Source: Bacteroidia bacterium
Lineage (GTDB): Bacteria; Bacteroidota; Bacteroidia; Flavobacteriales; Flavobacteriaceae
Assembly: GCA_030430535.1 (NCBI GenBank)
Contig: JAUIKY010000015.1
Span: 1-63,913 of the forward strand
Reading direction: 5' to 3'
DNA: 63,913 nucleotides
Part shown: one piece after another, positions 17,085 through 27,600 of the stretch
How the letters are laid out: every line of letters starts with the position of its first letter
How positions within the stretch are numbered: position 1 is the first letter of the stretch
Position numbers and translations under genes: made by a program
The notes under the pieces: model-generated
Databases searched by the model: none
Seen by the model: the letters and a program-made list of their open reading frames with translations, nothing else
What the model was told of the DNA's origin: nothing

Positions 17085-20000
17085 TTAAAATTCAATATTT
17101 AAACCAAGTGTATACGTACGAGACCTTGGATAAGAACCATAATCTAGCCCTGGAGTTGGGTAGTTACTACTTGCACCTTCATTAGCATTTACTTCAGGAT
17201 CAAACCCTGTATATCCCGTTAAAGTAAATACATTGAATATAGAGCCATACACTCTTAATCTACTAAACCCTATTTTTTCTAAAACAGAATCAGCTACAGA
17301 GTACCCTAAAGTTAAGGTATTCAATCTTAAATAAGAACCATCTTCAACAGAATAAGAACTTACAATTGCACTTTCTGGATAAGGCAAAAAGGTAGTAGCA
17401 TTAGCATTAAGCGCGTTTAATGCTGCTGGTTCAATTACCTTAGTCAACTGCCCGTTTACAATATCATAAATTTTGTAATGCCCCGCTAGTTCTTGATATC
17501 TGTTCCTAAATAAACCTGACTCCTTGTTTCCTAAATAAGCTTCTTGTCTGGTTGCATTATAAATATCGTTACCATAGCTCCAAGTAAAGTTTAAACCAAA
17601 ATCAAAATTTTTGTAGTTACCACTTAAGTTGAAACCTCCGGTATGAACAGGGTTTGTATCACCAATGGTTGTAATATCGTTATCATCAATAACACCATCT
17701 CCATTAATATCTCTTACTTTTTGAACACCAGGAAAAGCAGTTTGAGCACCCGGTTTATTACTGAAAGTTCCATAAATATTTGGCAATACACCACTTGCAT
17801 AATCAGCCTGATCACCATTTAAGGTATATATTTGTGTATTTGCATCATAAGTAAAATCATCAGTAGTGTACCAACCTTCATGAACATATCCTCTAAGTTG
17901 ACCTATTGGCCTACCGACTTCAAAGAAGTAATCGTTTCTTGGGTTTAAACGAACACCTCCCCAGTTTGAAGAATATTCACTAAAAATTCCGTCAGCCAGT
18001 TTCTCAACATTATTTTTGTTAAAGTTAATATTGAAGCTACCCTGAAGATTAAAGTCTTCTGAATTAATGATATCCCCCCTTAAAGAGAGTTCCACACCTT
18101 TATTACTTGTTTCTCCTACGTTTCTAACTTGCTGAGAAAAACCTGTAATCTCTGAAAGTGATGTATCAATTAAAAGAAGGTCTTTTGCAGAGTTCTTATA
18201 AACCTCAACAGTACCTGATAATTTGCTATTGAACAAAGTAAAATCCAAACCAATGTTTCTAGTAACTGTTGTTTCCCATGTAATATCTGGATTTGCCAGG
18301 TTAGAAGAGGCTGGGACATATAGTGGCTGCAACACTTCGTTTATAGAGTAGGTACCTACACTTGGAGAAAATAAATTCACATACTGTGAAGAGGGAATTC
18401 TATCATTACCAACAGTACCATATGACACACGAAGTTTCATATCATTAATCCAATCAGCATTATCCATAAAACTTTCTTCAGACAAACGCCAGCCTAATGA
18501 AGCGCCTGGGAAATACCCCCATCGATTACCTTCAGCAAATTTTGAAGATGCATCAGCTCTAAACGTACCGCTTAAAAGGTATTTATCTTTAAACGCATAG
18601 TTCAACCTACCAAAATAAGAATTATAACGAACTGGCTCTGATATGTTTGAACCTAAGCCGTAAAATTGCTGTTCGGCAACCAAATAGCTGTCTATATTGG
18701 CCCATGCACGTTCTGCATCAAAGGAAGCAGGATATCTTTGCCCACTTACCGATGTACTTTCTGAACCTCCATCAATAACTTCCATACCAGCAAGAACAGA
18801 AAGTTTGTGGTCTTCCCCTAAACCTTGAACCTCATAATTTAAGGTATTGTTCCAGGTTAACCCCCAACCTTCGGAAGCAGAAATACTCGCATTTCCACCA
18901 TAAATGGCATTTCCATCACCATCTATATAGTTATTAGCAATGGCTCCAGACCAAGATTTATTCCTGTTCCAAGACGTTGTTAAGCTTAAATTTGTTTGGG
19001 CGGTTAGTCCATCAACTATTCGCCAGGTTAGCGAACCGTTAGCCACCAACTCACGCCTAACATTTTCAGAATCTCTATCGTAAAGTTGGGATACTGGGTT
19101 AAACACATCATTAAGTAAACTTTCATAATCACCTAATTGGGTGTTACTTGTAATGTCTGAATCACCCAAAATATCATCCGTTCCTATAGGCCGGAAATAG
19201 TATGCCGTAGAATTACCGTCGTTATTTCCTGTACTAATGTTTGAGAATCTAGTATTGAAGTTAAAATCTACCTTATCCCCTAACTTTTGATCTAACTTAA
19301 ATTGAAGGTTGGTTCTTTTAAAGAACGACCTTACCTTGTTTCCCTCTTGGTCGATATGATTTAATGAGAGAATGTATCTGGATTTTTCGCTCCCACTAGA
19401 AACTGTCACATTATGATTATGAGTAAAGGCACTGTTGTATAGTTCTTTTGTAAAATCTCTGCTCGCAACATTTCTATAATAATCGATGCCTTGCGAATTG
19501 CTTCCTTCAAAATCGCCAATGGCCCATAAACGCTCCCATGCATCTCTATATTGGGCACCAATAGCGTCAGCATAAGCCCAGTTGTAAGCGATATAGTCAT
19601 AACCATTCATAACTGGCACATATTCTGGGATAACACTAAACTGAGAATACCCATCATAAGTTACCTTAGTCTTTCCACTTACACCACTTTTAGTAGTTAC
19701 AATTACTACCCCGTTAGCACCTCTAGATCCATATATAGCAGTAGAGGCGGCATCTTTCAACACGTCGATACTTTGAATTTGGCTTCCAGCAATGTTAGTG
19801 ATTGATGACACCGGGAATCCGTCAACTATAAAAAGTGGATCATTTGATCCCGAAATAGATCCTCCACCACGAACTCGGATTCTGATATCTGCCCCTGGAC
19901 GTCCATCTTGTGTGGTAACATTTACACCTGGCAATTGCCCTTGTAAAGCTTGAGCAGCATCAGGAACTGGTATGGCAGCTAATGTTTCTCCTTTAACGGA

Positions 20001-20378
20001 CGCTACAGAACCTGTTAAATCCCGTCTAGCAGAAGTTCCATAACCAATTACCACAACCTCATCCAGCACCCCAGCTTCCTCAATCATAGTGACATTAATA
20101 GATGATTTTCCGTTCACAGGAACTTCTTGTTTTTTGTAACCTAAATAGTTAAATACCAAAACATCGTTTGCTGATGTACTGATGGAATAATTCCCATCAA
20201 AATCAGTTGTTGTTCCCGATGTACTGTTTTTAATTATAATTGAAACTCCGGGCAGTGGCACTCCGGCCTCATCAGTAACGGTACCCGATACATTTATCTG
20301 GGCTTGTGCGTATATTGGAAGACATAACAGCACCCCCAATAGAAAAAAGTAGTGTTTAAAATTCTTTTTTGTTTTCAT
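17085..20378 (-). CDS. susC: SusC-like TonB-dependent transporter (homogalacturonan module, left arm)
   Basis: The 1097-residue protein has a signal peptide ending near AQAQ (residue 27), a carboxypeptidase-regulatory-like domain (28-100), a TonB box DEVVVIGYGT near 106-115, a plug with PLFIVDGFPVSS and DVLKDAASTAIYGSRGANGV, and a long barrel ending RSRTYTLGLNIEF. There is no STN domain, so no FecR coupling is expected; control more likely comes from the AATCGATT palindrome and promoter at 20513-20554. It forms the outer-membrane import pair with the following susD. Confidence 0.94.
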   Translation of the reverse strand: MKTKKNFKHYFFLLGVLLCLPIYAQAQINVSGTVTDEAGVPLPGVSIIIKNSTSGTTTDFDGNYSISTSANDVLVFNYLGYKKQEVPVNGKSSINVTMIEEAGVLDEVVVIGYGTSARRDLTGSVASVKGETLAAIPVPDAAQALQGQLPGVNVTTQDGRPGADIRIRVRGGGSISGSNDPLFIVDGFPVSSITNIAGSQIQSIDVLKDAASTAIYGSRGANGVVIVTTKSGVSGKTKVTYDGYSQFSVIPEYVPVMNGYDYIAYNWAYADAIGAQYRDAWERLWAIGDFEGSNSQGIDYYRNVASRDFTKELYNSAFTHNHNVTVSSGSEKSRYILSLNHIDQEGNKVRSFFKRTNLQFKLDQKLGDKVDFNFNTRFSNISTGNNDGNSTAYYFRPIGTDDILGDSDITSNTQLGDYESLLNDVFNPVSQLYDRDSENVRRELVANGSLTWRIVDGLTAQTNLSLTTSWNRNKSWSGAIANNYIDGDGNAIYGGNASISASEGWGLTWNNTLNYEVQGLGEDHKLSVLAGMEVIDGGSESTSVSGQRYPASFDAERAWANIDSYLVAEQQFYGLGSNISEPVRYNSYFGRLNYAFKDKYLLSGTFRADASSKFAEGNRWGYFPGASLGWRLSEESFMDNADWINDMKLRVSYGTVGNDRIPSSQYVNLFSPSVGTYSINEVLQPLYVPASSNLANPDITWETTVTRNIGLDFTLFNSKLSGTVEVYKNSAKDLLLIDTSLSEITGFSQQVRNVGETSNKGVELSLRGDIINSEDFNLQGSFNINFNKNNVEKLADGIFSEYSSNWGGVRLNPRNDYFFEVGRPIGQLRGYVHEGWYTTDDFTYDANTQIYTLNGDQADYASGVLPNIYGTFSNKPGAQTAFPGVQKVRDINGDGVIDDNDITTIGDTNPVHTGGFNLSGNYKNFDFGLNFTWSYGNDIYNATRQEAYLGNKESGLFRNRYQELAGHYKIYDIVNGQLTKVIEPAALNALNANATTFLPYPESAIVSSYSVEDGSYLRLNTLTLGYSVADSVLEKIGFSRLRVYGSIFNVFTLTGYTGFDPEVNANEGASSNYPTPGLDYGSYPRSRTYTLGLNIEF

Positions 20379-20512
20379 TCTTAATTGTTTAGTTTGTCAT
20401 TTTTAGCAAGTTATTTTTGATTAAGTCTAGTCCTTCTTTCACATAGGCATTTTAGTTTTATTTAGTTAGTATTTATTGATTTAAACTTCATTTAATTAAC
20501 CTCATCTCTTAG

Positions 20513-20524
20513 GTAATCGATTAC
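20513..20524. promoter_or_regulatory. AATCGATT-core palindromic operator 1 (susC, left arm)
   Basis: GTAATCGATTAC is a perfect 12-bp palindrome abutting the predicted -7 box of susC. The central CG with AA/TT flanks fits the operator class bound by LacI-family regulators. The cognate protein is not in the window. Confidence 0.65.
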
Positions 20525-20554
20525 AATTATAAAAAAAATAAAATCCTTAACAAA
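20524..20554 (-). promoter_or_regulatory. Promoter of susC (left arm)
   Basis: On the minus strand, TTTG (20551-20554), 19 bases, then TATAATTG (20524-20531) fits the Bacteroidota promoter pattern with one mismatch in the -7 box. The operator follows at once. Confidence 0.6.
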
Positions 20555-20736
20555 ATATTAAGAGTTATTTTATTTTATTGTCAAATATTCAATTATTACC
20601 TATCTTATTTCACAAATAAGCATGTTTAATGTCATTAATTAAATTCAAAAAACAACATTCAGTTAGTAAAATAAAACGATATTAAAATTGCAGTTAAATT
20701 GATTAACCTCCCTCTAGAAATGTGGGGTTCTACACA

Positions 20737-21522
20737 TTACTGTTTGATGTGCCTAACCAAAACAGGTAACTTTATTTTCAATTCTTCCAACGCCAATTTG
20801 GCGACTTCGTTGGCGCCTAATTTTGATAAATGGGTATTATCCTCCTTACCATCTTTGTAATAAGGGTGCTCACCGGGCTCAAAATGCAAATGCAGTTTTT
20901 TAGAGCCTTCAAGGCCGTAAGATTCTTCTAAATTTTCGGTAAAATATTGTAGGTCGATAAAAGGCACATCATACTCCAAAGCCACCAATCGGGTTTCCAA
21001 CGGATACTCACCATGGGTATCTATCAAGGTGCCGTGTTCGTTAAAATTTCTTCTAACAATGGACGAAAACAAAACCGGGGTCGCCCCTTTTTGTCGGGTT
21101 TCCTCAACAAAACGGATTAAATTGTGGCGGTAGGTAACGTGTGGATTGGTATAGCGGTCGGGCGATTTAAATTTTTGGTCATTGTGCCCAAATTGAATAA
21201 AAACATAATCGCCCTCCTTTAAGGTTTTTAGGATGGAATCCCATCGGCCTTCACCAATAAAACTCCTACTGCTCCGTCCATTTACTGCTCGGTTATCAAT
21301 GGTAACATTATCTGTAAAGTACTCGGGCAACACTTGCCCCCAACCATACTCTGGATTTTCATCCGGATTTTTTTTGTTGGCCATGGTTGAATCACCAATC
21401 ATATAAATTGTAAAGTTATTTTTTGCACTTTCTTTTTCAGTACTTTCTGTTTGACCTGTTTCATTTTTACAGCCAAAAATTACAATTAAAAATAAAAGTG
21501 AGATAGTTTTAAAAACGTTCAT
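20737..21522 (-). CDS. CE12-type SGNH acetylesterase (rhamnogalacturonan/pectin), lipoprotein
   Basis: The 261-residue lipoprotein (lipobox IFGC, Cys18) has an SGNH hydrolase fold. The nucleophile Ser45 is in GDSTMA, block III is GHND (112-115), and the catalytic pair is Asp228/His231 in EDNTHLSKLG. The VNGRSSRSFIGEGRW segment (80-94) is characteristic of rhamnogalacturonan acetylesterases (CE12). It removes acetyl groups from pectin backbones. Its start overlaps the end of the PL10-CE8 gene by 14 bases, so the two are translationally coupled, pairing deacetylation with demethylation and cleavage. Confidence 0.9.
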   Translation of the reverse strand: MNVFKTISLLFLIVIFGCKNETGQTESTEKESAKNNFTIYMIGDSTMANKKNPDENPEYGWGQVLPEYFTDNVTIDNRAVNGRSSRSFIGEGRWDSILKTLKEGDYVFIQFGHNDQKFKSPDRYTNPHVTYRHNLIRFVEETRQKGATPVLFSSIVRRNFNEHGTLIDTHGEYPLETRLVALEYDVPFIDLQYFTENLEESYGLEGSKKLHLHFEPGEHPYYKDGKEDNTHLSKLGANEVAKLALEELKIKLPVLVRHIKQ

Positions 21523-23569
21523 ACCAGTTTAATTTCGATTTGTTATTCGTATTAGTTAAAATATTATGTTTCGTGTATTGTTTTGCTTCACGCTTAGTAA
21601 GTTGATGCGACCACCCTACTCTTTTTTGTGGCTGATAGCCCTCACCCGAACAATTATACTCTGCATAGAAAGCCTGAACCTCGGCTTCTTTTTTTCCCCA
21701 GTTATGCCAACCTTCCGGACGGATATGGCTTCCCATTTCGCATTCAATAAAAACCGTTTTGGCATTAAAGCGCCAAGGCCTTCCTAAATAAACGTTTTTC
21801 ACGTTATCATCAGCAGTGAGTTTACAGTTTTTAAACACATAACCAAACTCCTGTCCTTGTGGCGTTGATGCCGCTGTAATGTATGAATCTGATTTGCTAT
21901 TTAGCGTGCAATTCTCAAACAGCACCGTAGCACCTCCAAAAATAAAATCGACACCGCCTTCTATATAACAATCCTTAAAATATTGCTTAAAGCCCTCGCC
22001 CTCCGTATAAAGTGTATCTTGATACCCCAGTAACGCACAGTTTTCAAAATAACAGTGGTTGGCACTTACCGACAGCGCCACAGCTTGTCCAACAGGTCCT
22101 GACGTATTTTTTATGGTGAGGTTTTTAGCCATAAAATCGTCGCCCTCAACTAAAACAGTGGACGTATGAAAAGTGCTGTTTCGGCCCAAATCTATTTTTT
22201 TGAAAAAATCATCGTAAGTGATTATGGTTTTCTCCTTGCTTTCGCCAATTAACGACACATGGGTATTCCACGAATAAACATGCACCTTTTCATTGTAAAC
22301 CCCGTTTTTAATATGGATAATGACGCGTTGGTACGGGAAAGATTTTGAAGCATAAATTGCCTCTTGAATACTGGTGAAATCGCCGCTACCGTCTTTGGCG
22401 ACCACCATATTATATTCGTCTTTCGGCTTTTTTTCCTGTTTAACTTTATAATGCTTAGCTTTCCAATTTGGGTATTGCTCCAAAACTTCTTTGGGATCGG
22501 TAGTGTACCAAGCGTAGCCTCGTCTTCGCTCTAAGCCAATTTCGGCAAGAGTTGCTTTTTTTATGCCATCCCTATCGCAAAAAAACGGCGTATTGTCCTC
22601 CAACTCCATGAAACGCGCCCAAAGCGGTTCGGCATTAGGATTTTTAACGATTTCCTTGTCGACAAACTGCCCCTGTTCGTTAAAAATGTACTCTTGTTTC
22701 AACCCAGTTAGCTTAGCGTTTTTAAACCAGGTCACTGCACTATTTATAGCTTTTTTAACATCTTCTGAAGGATTTTCGAGAGACATTAAAAGCAACACAA
22801 TACCGGCAGATTCCTTCCCGCTTAACGAGGGTAATTCATAACTTCTGGCTTTGGCCGGTTCGAACGTTTTTTCGTCATACTGAGCACACCACCCCGTTAA
22901 AATTCCGTTTTGTTTATATTGGGTTTTTAAGATGCAATCGATTCCTTTATTAAAGGATTTTTCTATTTTATTTACAACTTCAGCAGAAGGTTCAATGGAA
23001 ATATTTTCGTTTTTGTCCATGATATCCTTCAAAAGGTTCATGATATTCACCATAGAATCGTCGTTGTAAGTAATATGGGTGTAGTACCCCTTTTTTAATG
23101 GATAAAATTGTGGCCAACCTCCGTTTTCGTATTGTGCCGCCAATAGATAATCGACACCCAAAAGAAAAGCATCCTTATAGCGTTGATCGGGCACTTGCTG
23201 ATACATTTTCGACAGAAAACGCATCTCTAAAATGGTAGCGCCGTTATCGGTCGTTACGTCTTCCGTACTTGATTTTAAGTTTAAAAGTTGTTGTTTTTCG
23301 CTTTCGGTCAACACTTCGTGCATTTGGATGTTTTTGGGCCAGCCCCCAATGTCTCGCTGATAAAGCAACACATTGTCTGCTATTCTTTTTGCCTCTTGCG
23401 AGGAAAACCAAGCACTTTCACTTTTATGTACCAACCGTTTCCACGACGTCCGATGAACTTGCGACTGCAAATTCAGACTAAAAAAAACTAAAACTAAGCA
23501 AGCTATAATATGATTGGTTTTTACTTTTATTTTATCCAAAACACTTATTTTGATATTATTTTTAAACAA
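21509..23569 (-). CDS. PL10 pectate lyase - CE8 pectin methylesterase fusion
   Basis: The 686-residue secreted protein joins two pectin enzymes. After a signal peptide (to about residue 37), a PL10 lyase domain covers about 40-365, with RDIGGWPKN (72-80), YNDDSMVNIM (168-177) and CAQYDEKTFEPAKARSYELP (228-247) carrying family active-site residues. A short linker leads to a CE8 domain at about 385-665 with GQAVAL (494-499), QDTLY (Asp518), DFIFG (Asp541) and LGRPW (Arg597). The esterase would expose free galacturonate for the tethered lyase. It lies in an operon with the CE12 gene. I see no sorting tail, so the periplasm or classical secretion is likely. Confidence 0.93.
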   Translation of the reverse strand: MFKNNIKISVLDKIKVKTNHIIACLVLVFFSLNLQSQVHRTSWKRLVHKSESAWFSSQEAKRIADNVLLYQRDIGGWPKNIQMHEVLTESEKQQLLNLKSSTEDVTTDNGATILEMRFLSKMYQQVPDQRYKDAFLLGVDYLLAAQYENGGWPQFYPLKKGYYTHITYNDDSMVNIMNLLKDIMDKNENISIEPSAEVVNKIEKSFNKGIDCILKTQYKQNGILTGWCAQYDEKTFEPAKARSYELPSLSGKESAGIVLLLMSLENPSEDVKKAINSAVTWFKNAKLTGLKQEYIFNEQGQFVDKEIVKNPNAEPLWARFMELEDNTPFFCDRDGIKKATLAEIGLERRRGYAWYTTDPKEVLEQYPNWKAKHYKVKQEKKPKDEYNMVVAKDGSGDFTSIQEAIYASKSFPYQRVIIHIKNGVYNEKVHVYSWNTHVSLIGESKEKTIITYDDFFKKIDLGRNSTFHTSTVLVEGDDFMAKNLTIKNTSGPVGQAVALSVSANHCYFENCALLGYQDTLYTEGEGFKQYFKDCYIEGGVDFIFGGATVLFENCTLNSKSDSYITAASTPQGQEFGYVFKNCKLTADDNVKNVYLGRPWRFNAKTVFIECEMGSHIRPEGWHNWGKKEAEVQAFYAEYNCSGEGYQPQKRVGWSHQLTKREAKQYTKHNILTNTNNKSKLNWYERF

Positions 23570-23616
23570 ATTCTTTAAAACTAAAGAAGATTACTTTTCA
23601 CTAATTTAACTAAAAG

Positions 23617-23652
23617 AAAAAAGGATATCAGTTTATAGTTGATACCCTTTTT
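23617..23652 (-). terminator. Terminator after the T9SS beta-sandwich gene
   Basis: A stem of about 12 bp with one mismatch (23618-23630 with 23640-23652) lies 20 bases past the stop and is followed on the minus strand by CCTTTTTTCTTTT, a good U-tract. Confidence 0.75.
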
Positions 23653-23671
23653 ACTCATATTTTTCTTGATT

Positions 23672-24457
23672 TTATCTTGCCAAGAGCTTAACAGACTTTT
23701 GCCCTTCAGCTGTTTTTAAGGTAGCAATGTACAATCCTGATTTAACACTAAAATCTGTATCTACTCCAGTTTTTAGCGATTTAATCAATGCACCAGTAAT
23801 GCTATAAAGGTTTATTTCGGTATTTGATTTTACATCAGACACATAGATTCTGTTCCCAATAGCTCTTGCGTTGGCAGATACATTTGAAGCAAATTTATTT
23901 AAACTAAGCGTAGTAGTCCCCACGTTAGCACTAACCTCAATCTTGTACAAACTAAAATTGTTGGAACCAAACACATATATACTTCCTGCACCTCCTGAGT
24001 ATGATGCATTCACAATATAGGGTGTACTGCTATCGGTAGCTGTTTGGGAACCTAAAACAGCAGTGCCATCAGTAATATAAAGGGTTCGTTCGCTCGAACC
24101 TCCTGACCTGCACCATACTGTAATGTCACATGGCCCTGTTACAGCAAATTTAAGGTAACGTACAGTTGGTGTGTATTCACCAGAAGTTGGGTCGGCACCA
24201 CCACTACCATTGGTTTTTAAACGATTTGTGGACACGTAACCATCACCAAAGTCAACACTACTGCCATCTACTTGCCCCATATTAGTGTTAGAACTGTGTG
24301 GGTAAAGCGCTAAATTATCCACAAGCACAGGGTCAGAACCTATACCGTCACTTAAAGGCCAAGTAGCCTCATCTGAAAAGTCCCAAGTTTTTTGGGCTTG
24401 CACTGTTACTGTTATAAACAGCACAGGTAAAACAATTAAAAGTAATTTTTTCATCAT
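23672..24457 (-). CDS. Secreted beta-sandwich protein with T9SS sorting tail, unknown function
   Basis: The 261-residue protein has a signal peptide ending VQAQ (residue 22), a beta-rich region (23-175; KTWDFSDEATWPL, YVFGSNNFSLYKIEVSA) and a C-terminal T9SS sorting domain (about 185-261). I see no catalytic motif. The beta region resembles the accessory modules attached to Bacteroidota pectate lyases, so a stand-alone carbohydrate-binding or wall-associated role is plausible. Its tail closely resembles that of the neighbouring giant CE8 (DVKSNTEINLYSITGALIKSLKT against NVKSNIKIDIYSISGALLKSLKT), suggesting a shared origin. It has its own operator copy 37 bases upstream and its own terminator. 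Confidence 0.75.
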   Translation of the reverse strand: MMKKLLLIVLPVLFITVTVQAQKTWDFSDEATWPLSDGIGSDPVLVDNLALYPHSSNTNMGQVDGSSVDFGDGYVSTNRLKTNGSGGADPTSGEYTPTVRYLKFAVTGPCDITVWCRSGGSSERTLYITDGTAVLGSQTATDSSTPYIVNASYSGGAGSIYVFGSNNFSLYKIEVSANVGTTTLSLNKFASNVSANARAIGNRIYVSDVKSNTEINLYSITGALIKSLKTGVDTDFSVKSGLYIATLKTAEGQKSVKLLAR

Positions 24458-24493
24458 ATAAAATAGTTTTAGTTTAATATCGACTACACTATT

Positions 24494-24505
24494 GTAATCG
24501 ATTGC
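24494..24505. promoter_or_regulatory. AATCGATT-core operator 2 (T9SS beta-sandwich gene)
   Basis: GTAATCGATTGC differs at one base from the perfect palindrome and lies 37 bases before the start at 24457. The nearest -7-like box on the minus strand (TATATTTT) is imperfect. Confidence 0.55.
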
Positions 24506-24600
24506 CTAAAATATATATTTTTTTTCAAATAGAGAAACGATTTTTCACTTTATTTCGATTTATATTCTCACAAATCAATTTATAGTCAAAACATTACTAA

Positions 24601-24634
24601 AAAAAGGGGGACAAATAACTTGTACCCCCTTTTT
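24601..24634 (-). terminator. Terminator after the giant CE8 gene
   Basis: AAAAAGGGGG pairs with CCCCCTTTTT around an inner ACAA/TTGT stem with one bulge. On the minus strand it ends in a run of T, 20 bases past the stop. Confidence 0.8.
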
Positions 24635-24653
24635 CAAAAACAATTGCTATTAA

Positions 24654-27600
24654 TCAATGCACTATAAGCTTTGTCGCTTTTTGTGCGTTACTGTCTGTAA
24701 TGTTTACAATGTAAAGTCCTCTTTTAAAACTAAAATCTATATCCGAATTGGTTTTTAAAGATTTTAGCAATGCCCCACTAATACTGTATATATCTATTTT
24801 TATGTTAGATTTAACATTAGAAACAAATATTCTGTCATTGTACGCCAATACCTTAACTGCTATTGGAGCTTCAATAACATCGTCAACACTCAATGTCAAT
24901 TCCGAAATGGGATCCCAGCCATCATTTCCTTTTGTAAAATTGAATGGCGTGATATCGGTTCCATCATTTAACTGGTCGGTTGTAAGCACGGTAGACCATG
25001 ATGCACGGCTTCCAGAATGGTTTTCGCCGGAAAGTTCGTTAGTGCTACGTTCGTACATAAACTCAGATTCCCCACCCAAAGAGCTAGTCCACCCCACTGG
25101 AAAAATCATGGATTGCCCCGTGTAACTTGGGTTTTGCGATGCATCAATATTGGTTCTATAAAAGACTACCTCACTAGTAGTTGCTGCCCACGGACGACCA
25201 AAATAACCAGGTTTACCCCAATTTGTTGACGCCGTTTCTACTCCTGGAACAGCAGATTTCACATTACATTCATACATCAAGAAACCTCTTCCGCCAGACT
25301 GTTGTGCTGCGGTGATGTAAGCCGTATCGCTACCAGAGTCACTAGTATTTAAAACAAAGTCGGTTTGATAAAATACAGCTGTCATACCTCCAAAAATATA
25401 ATCGACAGCCCCCATCATAGCACCTTTGTAAACCACCACTCTAGAACCGTGCCCACCAAAGAAGGAATCTTGGCGCCCAACAACGCGACAATTATTCAAA
25501 ATAACTTTGTCGGTATTATTGGCTATACCAATAGCTGCAGCTCTTTCCACATACCCCAAACTACGGTCTTGCACCGAAGTGTCACCGTAAGTGGTGGGTC
25601 TTGCTCCGCCACTTGGAGACGCGTTGGTTACCTCCACAATATCTTCCGATTCTTTTTGGGATATGTATTGATTGAATGAATTTTCGATAATGATATCTTC
25701 AGCAATAAACCCTTCACTTAAAACTACCAGTGTAGCACACCAATAAGATGCATTGGTTGTTCCCGAAACGTTATCGTATGGTTGGTAACCGTTTTCTTTA
25801 TTTACTGCTAAAACATCGGCATTCCATTTGTTGTCGGTGCCTTGGCTATAGTAATTGTAACCCGTTCCGTAGTAAGATGTTATCCTTACCGCTTCAGCCT
25901 CAATATCGACACCTTTATTCAAAAGACCAATACTTGGCGTAGCAGATGCATTTTTAAGCGTTATGTTCGACAGGTTAATCACCACCATTTCATCATAATT
26001 GCCCGGATCGATCATTACGGTAACCCTTTCGTTGCTTGGGCGATCCATTTCTGCAATAGCACTCAACGCTTCGTTTATGGTTTGATAATCTTTATCCGCA
26101 CCAACAGTAACCACGGATGAAAACGCCACAATGGGTTTAACCGCAATATTGGTAAAATAGGTTGTACCACCAGAACACGCTATGGTTACCATTCCAGACG
26201 AACCTCCAGGATAAACATATTCTACAGTCTCAAATGTTGAAGTACTTCCACTATTGGTAGTTACCGTATCACCTCCTTCAATGGAAAACTCGGCAGAATA
26301 ATAATAAGTCACTATCATTTTTTCCCCGGGATTTATTGGCACCATAATCGTGCTGCCATCCCCTCCGGAAATATGTCCTTTGGCTATTTCGTTTTGCATG
26401 CCCGACAACGCCAAACCTTTGTAATAAGCATCTGAATTTGTAATCACTTTATCATCGAAACTCCAGTTGGTGACAGGATTGAAAGTTAAATCTTTTGAAG
26501 TATCACCCCCCGAAACCGTTAAGTTTGAAGTCAATGCCAATTCAACCGCATATTCATCCAAACCAGAATAATCAATTGTATAAACACCGTCGCGCAGCGC
26601 CACCGCCCCTACATCGGTAAAATTGTAAACATAGCCTTCTTCGTTTAAATTACTAAAAGTCAATTCCAACTTACTTAACTGCGTGGCATCCAATGCTGGT
26701 GCATTAATGGTGATATTGCGCAAGGGTTTAGCCGTAAAATCAATATCGGCCGATTGGTCCGCATTTCCTATGGTAATGGTGTTCGATAGAATTTCAAAAT
26801 CGTTTACGCCTTCGGCTGAAATGGTGTATTCCACATTGGGTTCCAATTGTACCGTATAAGTTGAAGCCCCCGTATCAATATTGGGCTCTGGCACAAAAAT
26901 GGTATTCGCTGAAGCATCAGCCGTATAAGTGATCACTGCATTGGCTATTTCACTGCCCAAGCCCGTAATGTTACCGCTAACGGTATACAGTTCTACTTGT
27001 TCGATAGTGACATCCAAGGTTCCGGTTGATTCTTCCAACAGAATAGCATTGGCACTACTGATTACATACCCATTGGCATCAGCCAAACTTAAACTGTAGT
27101 TGTAATCTTGCGGCAGGTCGATGCTGTATGTTCCGCTAGACGGCATAACCGACCACGATTTACCCGCTTCATTGGCAAACACAATAGCATAACCATTTGG
27201 AATCCCAGCAGCCTGCGTAACATCCACATTTCCAGACAAGGTTTTATAAATCGCATCTTTTCTTTCAATCCTGAAATAACTCGGTTTATCGGCACTATCA
27301 TAAATACGGTAGTTTCCTGCGGCCTTGGCCACAAACTTCACCATAGTTATCGAACCACTGGTGTTGACATTCACTACATCATCCTGAGCTTCTGGATCAG
27401 CCACATAAGTAAAGTGAATTTGTCCACTGGCATTTTGCGCCAACATAGCCAAAGTCACCTCGTCATCCTCACTCAAGGTCAAACTCATATATCGACCTGC
27501 TGCTTGGGCGCTGTTCACATAAATTCGGCCCGTGTAACCCGAAACACCACTTAGATTTTCATCATAACGTGTTAAATTGGTATTGGAAGTTCTTAAACGG

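Larger units (their letters stand above)
20379..20736. other. Intergenic region upstream of susC (left arm)
   Basis: No coding sequence is seen. The segment carries the susC promoter and operator (20513-20554) and otherwise AT-rich DNA. A weak AATGTG/CACATT dyad (20719-20738) overlaps the CE12 stop codon, but there is no U-tract after it. Confidence 0.6.

Noticed and set aside
17075-17095. Earlier ATG for the left-arm susD
   Set aside because: It would overlap the susC stop and place seven polar residues before an otherwise standard lipoprotein signal. The inner ATG is preferred, but this is not proven.
22936-22943. Eighth AATCGATT octamer
   Set aside because: It lies inside the PL10-CE8 coding region with no palindromic arms and no promoter nearby, so I take it as chance.
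27089-27554. Overlapping frames on both strands within the giant CE8 gene
   Set aside because: They are shadows of the 1611-residue frame, which has consistent repeats, a signal peptide and a sorting tail. I see no sign of a frameshift.
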